Assembly (NCBI GenBank): GCA_910579505.1
Contig: CAJTTZ010000012.1
Span: 62,001 to 126,000, forward strand
Direction of reading: 5' to 3'
DNA from: an uncultured Lachnospiraceae bacterium
Lineage (GTDB): Bacteria > Bacillota > Clostridia > Lachnospirales > Lachnospiraceae
Length of the DNA stretch: 64,000 nucleotides
Shown here piece after piece: positions 1-7,346 of this stretch. Within the stretch, counting starts at the first letter, position 1. Each line of letters opens with the position of its first letter. Below the pieces are notes generated by a model. The model saw only the letters and a list, made by a program, of their open reading frames with translations, made no database searches and was not told where the DNA came from. The translations under genes were made by a program, and so were the position numbers.

Positions 1-15
1 GAATGGGAGGAAACA

Positions 16-699
16 ATGAACACGGAACTGATCTTCAAATACTTATCCGAATTAAAGGAAAACAACAACAGGGAATGGTATCACCAGCACAAGGCAGAGT
101 ACAAGGAAGCTAACGCGCAGTTTGAAACGCTGGTGCAGGAACTGATTTTGGCAATCGGAAAAACAGACGGCAGTATCATTCAGAATGTGCCGAAAGACCT
201 TACCTTTAAGCTGGTGCGGGACACCCGTTTCAGCCACGACAAATCACCCTACAATCCCGCCTTCCGCGCCCATATCGGAGCCATGGGAAAACTGCCTGTC
301 CCGGTTGGCTATTATCTGATGATAAAGCCCGGCAATGAATCCTTTTTAGGCGGCGGGCTTTTTGCCGATATGTTCAAGGACGCCACCGCCATGGTGCGGG
401 ACTATATCGTGCAGCATCCCGACGAGTGGGACCAGGTCATCCATGCGGACACCTTCACAAAATATTTCACGGTACAGGGAACGGCCCTCAAAAATGTGCC
501 GTCCGGCTATGACAAAGAGCACCCGCAGGCTGCATACCTGAAATTTAAAAGCTGGTATCTTGAATACCCGGTAAAGGATCAGGAACTGCTGGATATCGGG
601 ACATTCCTGCCAAAAATGGTAGAGATTTTTGAGGCGATGAAACCTTTCAACGATTATCTGAACCGTGCGCTCGCGGACTTCAAGATGCCGACAAGATAA
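16..699 (+). CDS. DUF2461 family protein
   Basis: The 227-residue product matches the DUF2461 (TIGR02453) family along its whole length: an N-terminal helix ending in N-N-R-E-W-Y, then R-D-T-R-F-S-H-D-K-S-P-Y near residues 68-80, a family hallmark, and the glycine-rich F-L-G-G-G-L-F segment near residue 109. Length is normal for the family. GGGAGG lies 6 bases before the ATG, so the start is secure. No biochemical role is established for the family; it is a soluble single-domain protein. The gene is followed by about 100 bases before the rubredoxin fusion gene, and I see no strong terminator between them. Confidence 0.85.
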   Translation: MNTELIFKYLSELKENNNREWYHQHKAEYKEANAQFETLVQELILAIGKTDGSIIQNVPKDLTFKLVRDTRFSHDKSPYNPAFRAHIGAMGKLPVPVGYYLMIKPGNESFLGGGLFADMFKDATAMVRDYIVQHPDEWDQVIHADTFTKYFTVQGTALKNVPSGYDKEHPQAAYLKFKSWYLEYPVKDQELLDIGTFLPKMVEIFEAMKPFNDYLNRALADFKMPTR

Positions 700-802
700 T
701 ACTCCCTCGACAAAAGCATCGGACTATACTATAATTAGAATAATTCTAATTTTGATCTATGATTCCTGTCCGAAATGCCAAAATACGAAGGAGGTACTTA
801 CT

Positions 803-2227
803 ATGATTTACAAATGCAGCATCTGCGGTTACGAGTATGATGAGGAAAAAGAGGGAAAACCCTTTTCTGAGCTGACGGAATGCCCCATCTGCAAACAGCC
901 GCCGAAGAAATTTAACGCCCTGGAACCCGAAAAGCCCGCCGTCAGCGCGGATGCAGCAAAGCAGCCCGCATCAGAAGAAAGCGTGAATCTGGATGTAAGC
1001 TATCCCGCGGAAACGAGAAAAACGGACAGCAATTACCGCTATATGAAAGAGATTCACGAGATGGCCGTCACCGGGAAATCCGCGATAGAAGCCATGGGCA
1101 CACAGATGAAGATGCCTGACTGGGACGATGTGCTGATACTTGGCGCGCAGTTAAACCCGATGCCCTTGGATGAGCACGCCGAGGTATCGCTGCAGACCGT
1201 GATCGGCAAACGGGCGAAAAAACCGATGACGCTTGCCATGCCGGTATACATCTCCCACATGTCCTTCGGCGCCCTCTCCCGCGAGGTCAAAATCGCGATG
1301 GCAAAGGGAAGCGCCGCTGTGGAAACCGCCATGTGCAGCGGTGAAGGCGGCATTCTTCCCGAGGAAAAGGCGGCGGCATACAAGTACATATTTGAGTACG
1401 TTCCGAACCAGTACAGCGTCACCGATGAAAACCTGAAAACCGCAGACGCCATTGAAATCAAGATCGGACAGGGCACGAAACCGGGCATGGGCGGCCATCT
1501 GCCGGGCGGCAAAGTGACCCCCGAAATCGCAAAAATCAGAAACAAACCGCTGGGGGAGGACGTGATCAGCCCTTCCAGATTCCCCGGTATCGACAGTGCG
1601 GATGATTTAAAGAAACTGGTGGGAAAGCTGCGGGAAAGAAGCGAGGGCAGACCCATCGGCATCAAAATTGCCGCCGGACGCATTGAGAAAGATCTGGCAT
1701 TCTGCGTCTACGCCGAGCCCGACTTCGTCACCATAGACGGCAGGGGCGGCGCAACGGGCGCATCCCCCGCCATCGTCCGGGATTCCACCAGCGTACCGAC
1801 CCTCTATGCCCTCTGCCGTGCCAGAAAATACCTAGACGCCGTGGGCGCGGATATTGATCTGGTTATCACAGGCGGGTTACGGGTATCCTCCGATTTTGCA
1901 AAGGCAATCGCCATGGGCGCGGACGCCGTCGCCGTTGCTTCCGCGGCAATGGTGGCTGCCGCATGCCAGCAGTACCGCATCTGCGGCAGCGGCATGTGCC
2001 CGGTAGGCGTGGCGACGCAGGACGAAAAACTCCGGGAAAGACTGCACATTGACGCCGCCGCAAAGCGGGTGGAAAATTATCTGAGATGTTCCGCCGAGGA
2101 GTTAAAGACTTTTGCCAGAATCACCGGCAATCCAGACATTCACGGCTTATCCGTGGATGACCTGTGTACGATCAGCAGGGAGATCTCGGAGCACACCAAT
2201 ATCCCCCACGCCGGCGAGGCAAGATAG
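803..2227 (+). CDS. Rubredoxin-glutamate synthase (FMN domain) fusion
   Basis: The 474-residue product starts with a rubredoxin-like iron site (C-x-x-C near residues 5-8, C-P-I-C near 28-31) followed, after a linker, by the FMN-binding central domain of the glutamate synthase large subunit. A C-x-x-x-x-x-C cluster region ending G-M-C-P-V-G-V-A-T-Q corresponds to the C-x-x-x-x-C-P-V-G-x-A-T-Q motif of glutamate synthases. There is no glutaminase domain, so this is the stand-alone FMN-dependent form. The likely chemistry is FMN-linked electron transfer, possibly glutamate formation, with rubredoxin as built-in electron donor (inference). The ATG at 803 was chosen over longer reading because GAAGGAGG lies 7-8 bases upstream and the protein then begins exactly at the rubredoxin domain. 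Confidence 0.85.
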   Translation: MIYKCSICGYEYDEEKEGKPFSELTECPICKQPPKKFNALEPEKPAVSADAAKQPASEESVNLDVSYPAETRKTDSNYRYMKEIHEMAVTGKSAIEAMGTQMKMPDWDDVLILGAQLNPMPLDEHAEVSLQTVIGKRAKKPMTLAMPVYISHMSFGALSREVKIAMAKGSAAVETAMCSGEGGILPEEKAAAYKYIFEYVPNQYSVTDENLKTADAIEIKIGQGTKPGMGGHLPGGKVTPEIAKIRNKPLGEDVISPSRFPGIDSADDLKKLVGKLRERSEGRPIGIKIAAGRIEKDLAFCVYAEPDFVTIDGRGGATGASPAIVRDSTSVPTLYALCRARKYLDAVGADIDLVITGGLRVSSDFAKAIAMGADAVAVASAAMVAAACQQYRICGSGMCPVGVATQDEKLRERLHIDAAAKRVENYLRCSAEELKTFARITGNPDIHGLSVDDLCTISREISEHTNIPHAGEAR

Positions 2228-2243
2228 GTTCCGGGAAAAAGCC

Positions 2244-2294
2244 AAAAACGACCTCCAACCGCTCTATAAAAGCTGACGGTTGGAGGTCGTTTTT
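2244..2294. terminator. Bidirectional intrinsic terminator
   Basis: A perfect inverted repeat, arms 2244-2261 and 2277-2294, forms a stem of about 17 bp with an A-run on the left and a T-run on the right. It sits between two convergent genes (rubredoxin fusion and DUF362 protein) and should stop transcription from both sides. Confidence 0.9.
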
Positions 2295-2351
2295 CATTAC
2301 AAACCTTTCCTTTTCCGTTTCAATGACCCATTCTGCTAACCATTATTATCA

Positions 2352-3470
2352 TCAGATCGTCACCAGCTCATACTGGTCCGTGCCAAGCCCGATCTTCACC
2401 GCGTGGGCGATACAGGACTTCCACTCCGTGTCAGGGTGGGTCATGAAGAAGTGGTCGTGCCCTTCCTCGTTTCCGTGCCTGTGCAGATTCTCACCCAGCA
2501 CACTCTCCTCCACAGGCGCCATCTTATTACACAGGTCGGCGCATGCCTGATCTAACGCCACAGGGTCGAAGGACGCCATCATTCCCACGTTAGGAATGAT
2601 CGGAATATCATTTTCCGAGTGACAGTCGCAGTTTGGCGACACATCACAGATCAGGGACACGTGGAAGCACGGTTTGTCTTTGCAGACCGCCCACGCATAC
2701 TCCGCCATCTTATAATTCAACATGGCGATGGAATCCTCAAAACTTGCGGAAATCGCATCTTTCGGGCAGACCGCCAGACAACGTCCGCATCCCACACATT
2801 TGTCATGGTCAATATGCGCCTTGCCATTCTCAATAATGGGTGCACCGTGGGCACAGATCCTATCGCACGCGCCGCATCCCACGCAGAGAGACTGGTCCAC
2901 CTCCGGCTTGCCGTCACAGTGCTGCTCCATCTTGCCCGCCCTGGAACCGCAGCCCATACCGATGTTTTTAAGCGTTCCGCCAAAGCCCGCCATCTCATGT
3001 CCTTTAAAATGGGTCAGGGAAATGAACACATCCGCGTCCATAATCGCGTGACCGATCTTCGCCTCTTTCACATACTCGCCGTCGATGGGCACCAGCGTCT
3101 CATCCGTCCCTTTCAGACCGTCGCCGATGATCACATGGCACCCTGTCTGATAGGGGGAAAAGCCGTTCACATATGCCGTCTCCAGATGATCCAGCGCATT
3201 CTTCCTGCTGCCCACATAGAGTGTGTTGCAGTCTGTCAGATAGGGCTTGCCGCCCAGTTCCTTCACATAGTCCGCCACCACTCTCGCATAGTTCGGGCGC
3301 AGAAACGCCAGATTCCCGTACTCTCCGAAATGAATCTTGATCGCCGTGTACTTGTCCGCAAAGTCGATGTTCTCAAAGCCTGCCGTCTTCATCAGACGGT
3401 GAAGCTTCTGTAATAAATTCTCATGTTCCGTAGCCTTAAAGGATGTAAAATATACCTTTGCCTGTTCCAT
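2352..3470 (-). CDS. DUF362 protein with two 4Fe-4S clusters
   Basis: The 372-residue protein has an N-terminal DUF362 domain (about residues 1-185), including the conserved H-F-K-G-H and G-G-x-L-K-N-I-G-M-G segments, and then a ferredoxin insert with two 4Fe-4S motifs, C-V-G-C-G-A-C-D-R-I-C and C-V-G-C-G-R-C-L-A-V-C-P. It is a cytoplasmic iron-sulfur protein; substrate and role are unknown for this family. The start at 3470 is set by AGGAGG 10 bases upstream; a longer open frame exists but has no ribosome site. It lies 29 bases downstream of the HD-GYP gene, so the two are probably cotranscribed. Confidence 0.85.
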   Translation of the reverse strand: MEQAKVYFTSFKATEHENLLQKLHRLMKTAGFENIDFADKYTAIKIHFGEYGNLAFLRPNYARVVADYVKELGGKPYLTDCNTLYVGSRKNALDHLETAYVNGFSPYQTGCHVIIGDGLKGTDETLVPIDGEYVKEAKIGHAIMDADVFISLTHFKGHEMAGFGGTLKNIGMGCGSRAGKMEQHCDGKPEVDQSLCVGCGACDRICAHGAPIIENGKAHIDHDKCVGCGRCLAVCPKDAISASFEDSIAMLNYKMAEYAWAVCKDKPCFHVSLICDVSPNCDCHSENDIPIIPNVGMMASFDPVALDQACADLCNKMAPVEESVLGENLHRHGNEEGHDHFFMTHPDTEWKSCIAHAVKIGLGTDQYELVTI

Positions 3471-3498
3471 GGGTGTTATGCCTCCTTTTCTTTTTGCT

Positions 3499-4770
3499 CT
3501 AATCGAACCGTTTAAAACGCTCAATCATAATTGCGTACTGCTCTTTAATTTTGAGATACAGCCCTATGGTGTTCTCCTTTTCTTTCTCAAACTCCGCGAT
3601 AATGCTGTCATAGTTCTTTTCAAGGGTTGTTACTACATTGCGGTTGATCTTTCCTTTATCCGCATCGGAGTTCATAATATCGAGGATTTTCTCCTTGCTG
3701 AAAGCCTCCTTGTAACTGCGTTTGCCGTAAAGCGCGCTCAAAATATCCGCCACCGCGATGATCTGCTGGGGCAGCGACAGGTCCGCCGCAGAAAGTCCCT
3801 TGTGATACCCCGTTCCGTCCAGCTTTTCGTGATGCCTGACCGCAATCTGCAAAACGTCATCATCCACAACGCCCTCCAGAATCATCTCCGTGATCCGCAC
3901 ATGCGCCTTCATCACCTTCATCTCATCGTCGCTCAGCCGCCCCGTGGACTCCAGAATATGTAAGGGAATCGCAATCTTGCCCAGATCGTGCAGCAGCGCG
4001 CCGTAGTGGAGATCCCTGAGGTCCTTTCCCGAGACGCGGGAAAGCCTGCCGAGCTGCTCCGCAAAGTTCACCGTCGCCAGCGTGTGGATCACCGTGTGCT
4101 CGCTTCGAAAATCAATGGTGTAGACCAGCATCTCCAGAAAGCCTTTCTTATACTGCTCGGAAAACGCCCTCTTTGCCAGAAGCACATCCAGTTCCTCGCG
4201 GTACTTGCCACTCACGAGATTTTCCGTAATCCCGTAACACTTTTCCGCTTTCTGGAAAAGGTCCATCGCCGCGCTGGAAAATTTGATGTTGCGGTACTTT
4301 GAAAAATAATCCGGCTCCAGCTTCTCATCCTTCAGATGCAGGACCGTGTCCATCTTATCCGCAAGATTCAAAAGCTCGGTCACATGCAGATAACGGCTCT
4401 GTATCATGCCGTAGCGGTTATAATCCAGATGGTGGTAAAGCAGAACCTCCGCCCTGTCCCCGATAGGCGACAGATATTTCAAAAAAAGGAAACCGTAAAT
4501 CGAATGGGGCCAGAGATTCTTTGTCTCAAAATCTGCCACCTTCTTGACATTGTCCTCCTTATAGAGGCCGATGTCATGCAGAATGCCGAGCATCGTGTAA
4601 TCCACCAGCTCCTGCTCCGTGTAATTCTGATCGGTATAAGTACTCTCATACTCCATCATCTTATATAAGATATACCCCGTGATCTCCCCATGATTCATGA
4701 TCTTATTGTTGATGATGCCGAGAGTTTTTCGGATAATCTGATAGACATCCTTACTGCTGATAACGCTCAT
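3499..4770 (-). CDS. Tandem HD / HD-GYP domain phosphodiesterase
   Basis: The 423-residue product carries two HD domains. The first (about residues 15-160) has I-L-H-D-I-G; the second (about 215-390) has L-L-H-D-L-G-K-I-A-I-P and H-H-E-K-L-D-G-T-G-Y, the diagnostic HD-GYP signature. HD-GYP proteins hydrolyse cyclic di-GMP or related dinucleotides. No membrane segment or sensory domain is visible, so it is a cytoplasmic enzyme, and the first HD domain may be regulatory or a degenerate copy. It precedes the DUF362 ferredoxin gene in a short operon. Confidence 0.85.
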   Translation of the reverse strand: MSVISSKDVYQIIRKTLGIINNKIMNHGEITGYILYKMMEYESTYTDQNYTEQELVDYTMLGILHDIGLYKEDNVKKVADFETKNLWPHSIYGFLFLKYLSPIGDRAEVLLYHHLDYNRYGMIQSRYLHVTELLNLADKMDTVLHLKDEKLEPDYFSKYRNIKFSSAAMDLFQKAEKCYGITENLVSGKYREELDVLLAKRAFSEQYKKGFLEMLVYTIDFRSEHTVIHTLATVNFAEQLGRLSRVSGKDLRDLHYGALLHDLGKIAIPLHILESTGRLSDDEMKVMKAHVRITEMILEGVVDDDVLQIAVRHHEKLDGTGYHKGLSAADLSLPQQIIAVADILSALYGKRSYKEAFSKEKILDIMNSDADKGKINRNVVTTLEKNYDSIIAEFEKEKENTIGLYLKIKEQYAIMIERFKRFD

Positions 4771-4868
4771 TTCCGTTTACCCCTTCATATGTATAAAGGT
4801 ATTCTAACATTAATTTATGATTTTGTCCTCTCTTTTCTTGTACTTTGTATCAGTATTGCATTTCCGCC

Positions 4869-5543
4869 CTAATGCGGATCATATTCTGACCGAATGCTCT
4901 CCACTGCCGCGTCGTCTCCAAATTCTATGCTCATATAATAAGCGCCGTTTCTCCAGACACATTTATTCTGTTCAGAGCTTTCCGGCTTCTTTTCGGCGCT
5001 TTGCGTCACCCCCTCCTGCGTCAGTTCAAAAAACGGAATATCAATGAGTTGGGCCTGTTCTGCCCCTTCATGGTAAGATGCTATCTCCACCATTCCAATC
5101 GTCCAGTCCTTCACAGGTGCCGCTCCCCCTGACCAGTTATAGATCTGCAGCAAGGCGCAGTCCTCCCCGTCTTTCAGCAGCGCCATCCAACCATAATCGC
5201 GCGGCTTTGCATCCGCCGTCACATCCTCCACAATCTCCTGATAACAAAATCTTCCCTCTTCCGTACTCCATGCCCTGCTGTCAAACACGGCAAGCTCGTA
5301 CCCGGCATCCGACAATGCTTCCACCGTAGTCTCTCCCGGCATGACCGTGACTTCGCCCACGCGGATTGGAAACGGTTCTTCATTTGGCCGGTGGTTTGTC
5401 CTGTTTATGGCACGGATAGATGCCCACACTGCCACAATGACAATAAATATTACCGTAGAAATTATCTTCTCTTTTTTACCCTGCGGCGACTGCTCCTGAA
5501 AAGGCTGCAACGGCTTCAGTTCGTTTCTGTCTGTCTCTTTCAT
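4869..5543 (-). CDS. Membrane-anchored protein of unknown function
   Basis: The 224-residue product has a polar N-terminus of about 24 residues, one hydrophobic segment (about 27-44, I-I-S-T-V-I-F-I-V-I-V-A-V-W), and an extracytoplasmic remainder with no motif I recognise. The topology suggests a single-pass anchor with a soluble outer domain. It stands alone between the HD-GYP gene (same strand, 98 bases away) and the divergent Y-family polymerase. Confidence 0.6.
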   Translation of the reverse strand: MKETDRNELKPLQPFQEQSPQGKKEKIISTVIFIVIVAVWASIRAINRTNHRPNEEPFPIRVGEVTVMPGETTVEALSDAGYELAVFDSRAWSTEEGRFCYQEIVEDVTADAKPRDYGWMALLKDGEDCALLQIYNWSGGAAPVKDWTIGMVEIASYHEGAEQAQLIDIPFFELTQEGVTQSAEKKPESSEQNKCVWRNGAYYMSIEFGDDAAVESIRSEYDPH

Positions 5544-5657
5544 GGCTTCCTCCCAAACAAGTATTTTTCTAATTATAGCATGAATTATCGCAAAATTCCC
5601 TTTCCCTTACAATTTTTAAATTACCTTCACATTTTTTAAGTTCCCATTTTCTTCATA

Positions 5658-5686
5658 TTGCCAAACATATGTTCCTGTAGTATGAT
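5658..5686 (+). promoter_or_regulatory. SOS promoter with LexA box
   Basis: A promoter with -35 TTGCCA (5658-5663) and -10 TATGAT (5681-5686), spaced exactly 17 bases, precedes the Y-family polymerase gene. Lying over the -35/spacer is CAAACATATGTTCC (5662-5675), which matches the Gram-positive LexA consensus CGAACRNRYGTTYC at all but one position. LexA bound here would block RNA polymerase, so the operon should be DNA-damage inducible. Confidence 0.8.
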
Positions 5687-5706
5687 TATTTTGAAGGGAG
5701 ACCGAT

Positions 5707-6969
5707 ATGAACCGTACCTATCTCTGCATTGACTTAAAATCTTTTTACGCCTCGGTGGAATGCGTGGAGCGGGGCTTAGACCCCATGACCACCAATCTGG
5801 TCGTGGCCGACCCCTCACGGACAGAAAAAACCATCTGTCTTGCCATCACCCCCGCCATGAAAGCGCTTGGAATCAAAAACCGCTGCCGCATTTTTGAAAT
5901 TCCAAAAGCCGTGGAATATATCGTGGCGCCACCCCGCATGCAGAAGTATGTGGACGTCTCCGCGGATATCTATGCTATTTACCTGACATATATTTCCAAG
6001 GAGGACATTCACGTCTATTCCATCGACGAGGCATTTATGGATGTGACGGACTATCTTACGCTCTACCGGCTCTCCGCCAGACAGCTCGGCTTTCAGATCA
6101 TGCAGGATATCTATGAACAGACCGGCATACGCGCCTCCTGCGGCGTAGGCTCTAACATGTATCTGGCGAAGATCGCACTGGATATCACCGCCAAACATGC
6201 CGACGATTTTATCGGCGAACTCACGGAGGAGAGCTACCGGCAGACACTCTGGACCCACAAGCCCCTCACAGATTTCTGGCGCGTAGGCGCCGGCACCGCC
6301 AGACGGCTCGACACTTTCGGCATACGCACCATGGGCGATATTGCCGCAGCAGATGAAAGCCTGCTATATAAACTGTTCGGAGTAGACGCCGAACTTCTGA
6401 TCGACCATGCCTGGGGCAGGGAGCCAGTTACCATTGCCGATATCAAAAATTACCGTTCCCGCACCAACTGTCTCACAAGCGGACAGGTTTTGGGCAGTGA
6501 CTATCCCTTTGACAAAGGACTGCTCATCGTAAAGGAGATGATGGACCTTTTGTGCCTTGATCTGGTTGAAAAGAATCTGGTTACCCGCTCCGTCACCCTG
6601 CACGTCGGCTACTCTAACCGCATGAATGCGCCGTCCGCCCACGGCACCGCCGATTTACAGACAGACACAAACTCAGACCTCATTCTGATTCCCGCGGTGG
6701 CCGCCCTCTATGAAAGAATCGTGAATCCCATGTGGGCGATCCACCGCGTCAACATCACCTGTAACCATGTGATGCCGGAGGAATACCACCAGTACAATAT
6801 CTTTGTGGACGCTGAGGAACTTGAGAAGAACCGCAAAGTGCAGGAAGCAGTTATCAGCATAAAGAACAAATTCGGCAAGGACGCCATCCTGAAAGGTATG
6901 AATCTGCAGGAGGGCGCCACCACCAGAGAGCGGAATCATCAGATCGGAGGTCATAGAAGTGGCGAGTAA
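5707..6969 (+). CDS. Y-family DNA polymerase (UvrX/UmuC-like)
   Basis: The 420-residue product is a translesion DNA polymerase of the Gram-positive UvrX/YqjW type: it opens with C-I-D-L-K-S-F-Y-A-S-V-E-C (metal-binding Asp), has S-I-D-E-A-F-M-D (catalytic Asp-Glu), and G-V-G-S-N-M-Y-L-A-K, followed by a thumb and little-finger region. Length is typical. GAAGGGAG lies before the ATG. Its stop codon overlaps the next gene by 11 bases, and the upstream LexA box indicates SOS control. The pair with a YolD-like protein is a common arrangement in Firmicutes chromosomes and mobile elements. Confidence 0.9.
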   Translation: MNRTYLCIDLKSFYASVECVERGLDPMTTNLVVADPSRTEKTICLAITPAMKALGIKNRCRIFEIPKAVEYIVAPPRMQKYVDVSADIYAIYLTYISKEDIHVYSIDEAFMDVTDYLTLYRLSARQLGFQIMQDIYEQTGIRASCGVGSNMYLAKIALDITAKHADDFIGELTEESYRQTLWTHKPLTDFWRVGAGTARRLDTFGIRTMGDIAAADESLLYKLFGVDAELLIDHAWGREPVTIADIKNYRSRTNCLTSGQVLGSDYPFDKGLLIVKEMMDLLCLDLVEKNLVTRSVTLHVGYSNRMNAPSAHGTADLQTDTNSDLILIPAVAALYERIVNPMWAIHRVNITCNHVMPEEYHQYNIFVDAEELEKNRKVQEAVISIKNKFGKDAILKGMNLQEGATTRERNHQIGGHRSGE

Positions 6970-7300
6970 ACCCAAAAATAAAATGCCAATAGATGAGAGA
7001 GCCAAACAGTTTATGCCATTCGCGGCGCTGCGCGGACTGCCGGACGCCCTCGCCGCGAAAGAGAAAATTCTTGTCCCGAAAATGGAACTTTCCCCGGAAA
7101 TGGAAGAGGAACTGGACAGGCAGATGCATCTGCTCGCCAAAGGAGACATGGCGACTGTCGTCTATTTCCAGAATGGGGAATACATCAAAATAACCGGCCT
7201 GGTCGCCCGCATCGACGAGACCAGCCGGTTATTGCAGATTGTAAATACCAAGATTCGGTTTGCGGATATTTTACAGGTGGAGGTGGATATCCGCCGCTAG
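6959..7300 (+). CDS. YolD-like protein
   Basis: The 113-residue product matches the YolD-like family: M-P-x-D-E-R-A-K-Q-F-x-P-F-A-A-L-x-G near the N-terminus and a C-terminal beta-rich half (V-V-Y-F-Q-N-G-E-Y-I-K-I-T-G). It begins with GTG inside the end of the polymerase gene, indicating translational coupling. YolD proteins are found next to UvrX-type polymerases and are thought to act with them in the SOS response; the mechanism is not established. Confidence 0.85.
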   Translation: MASKPKNKMPIDERAKQFMPFAALRGLPDALAAKEKILVPKMELSPEMEEELDRQMHLLAKGDMATVVYFQNGEYIKITGLVARIDETSRLLQIVNTKIRFADILQVEVDIRR

Positions 7301-7346
7301 ATATTTCGTGTTAATACATATTTTTTCATGATATAGGTATTCATCC

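Noticed and set aside
665..802. Upstream extension of the rubredoxin fusion
   Set aside because: No ribosome site at the upper start, overlaps the DUF2461 gene, and the ATG at 803 has GGAGG and starts directly at the rubredoxin domain.
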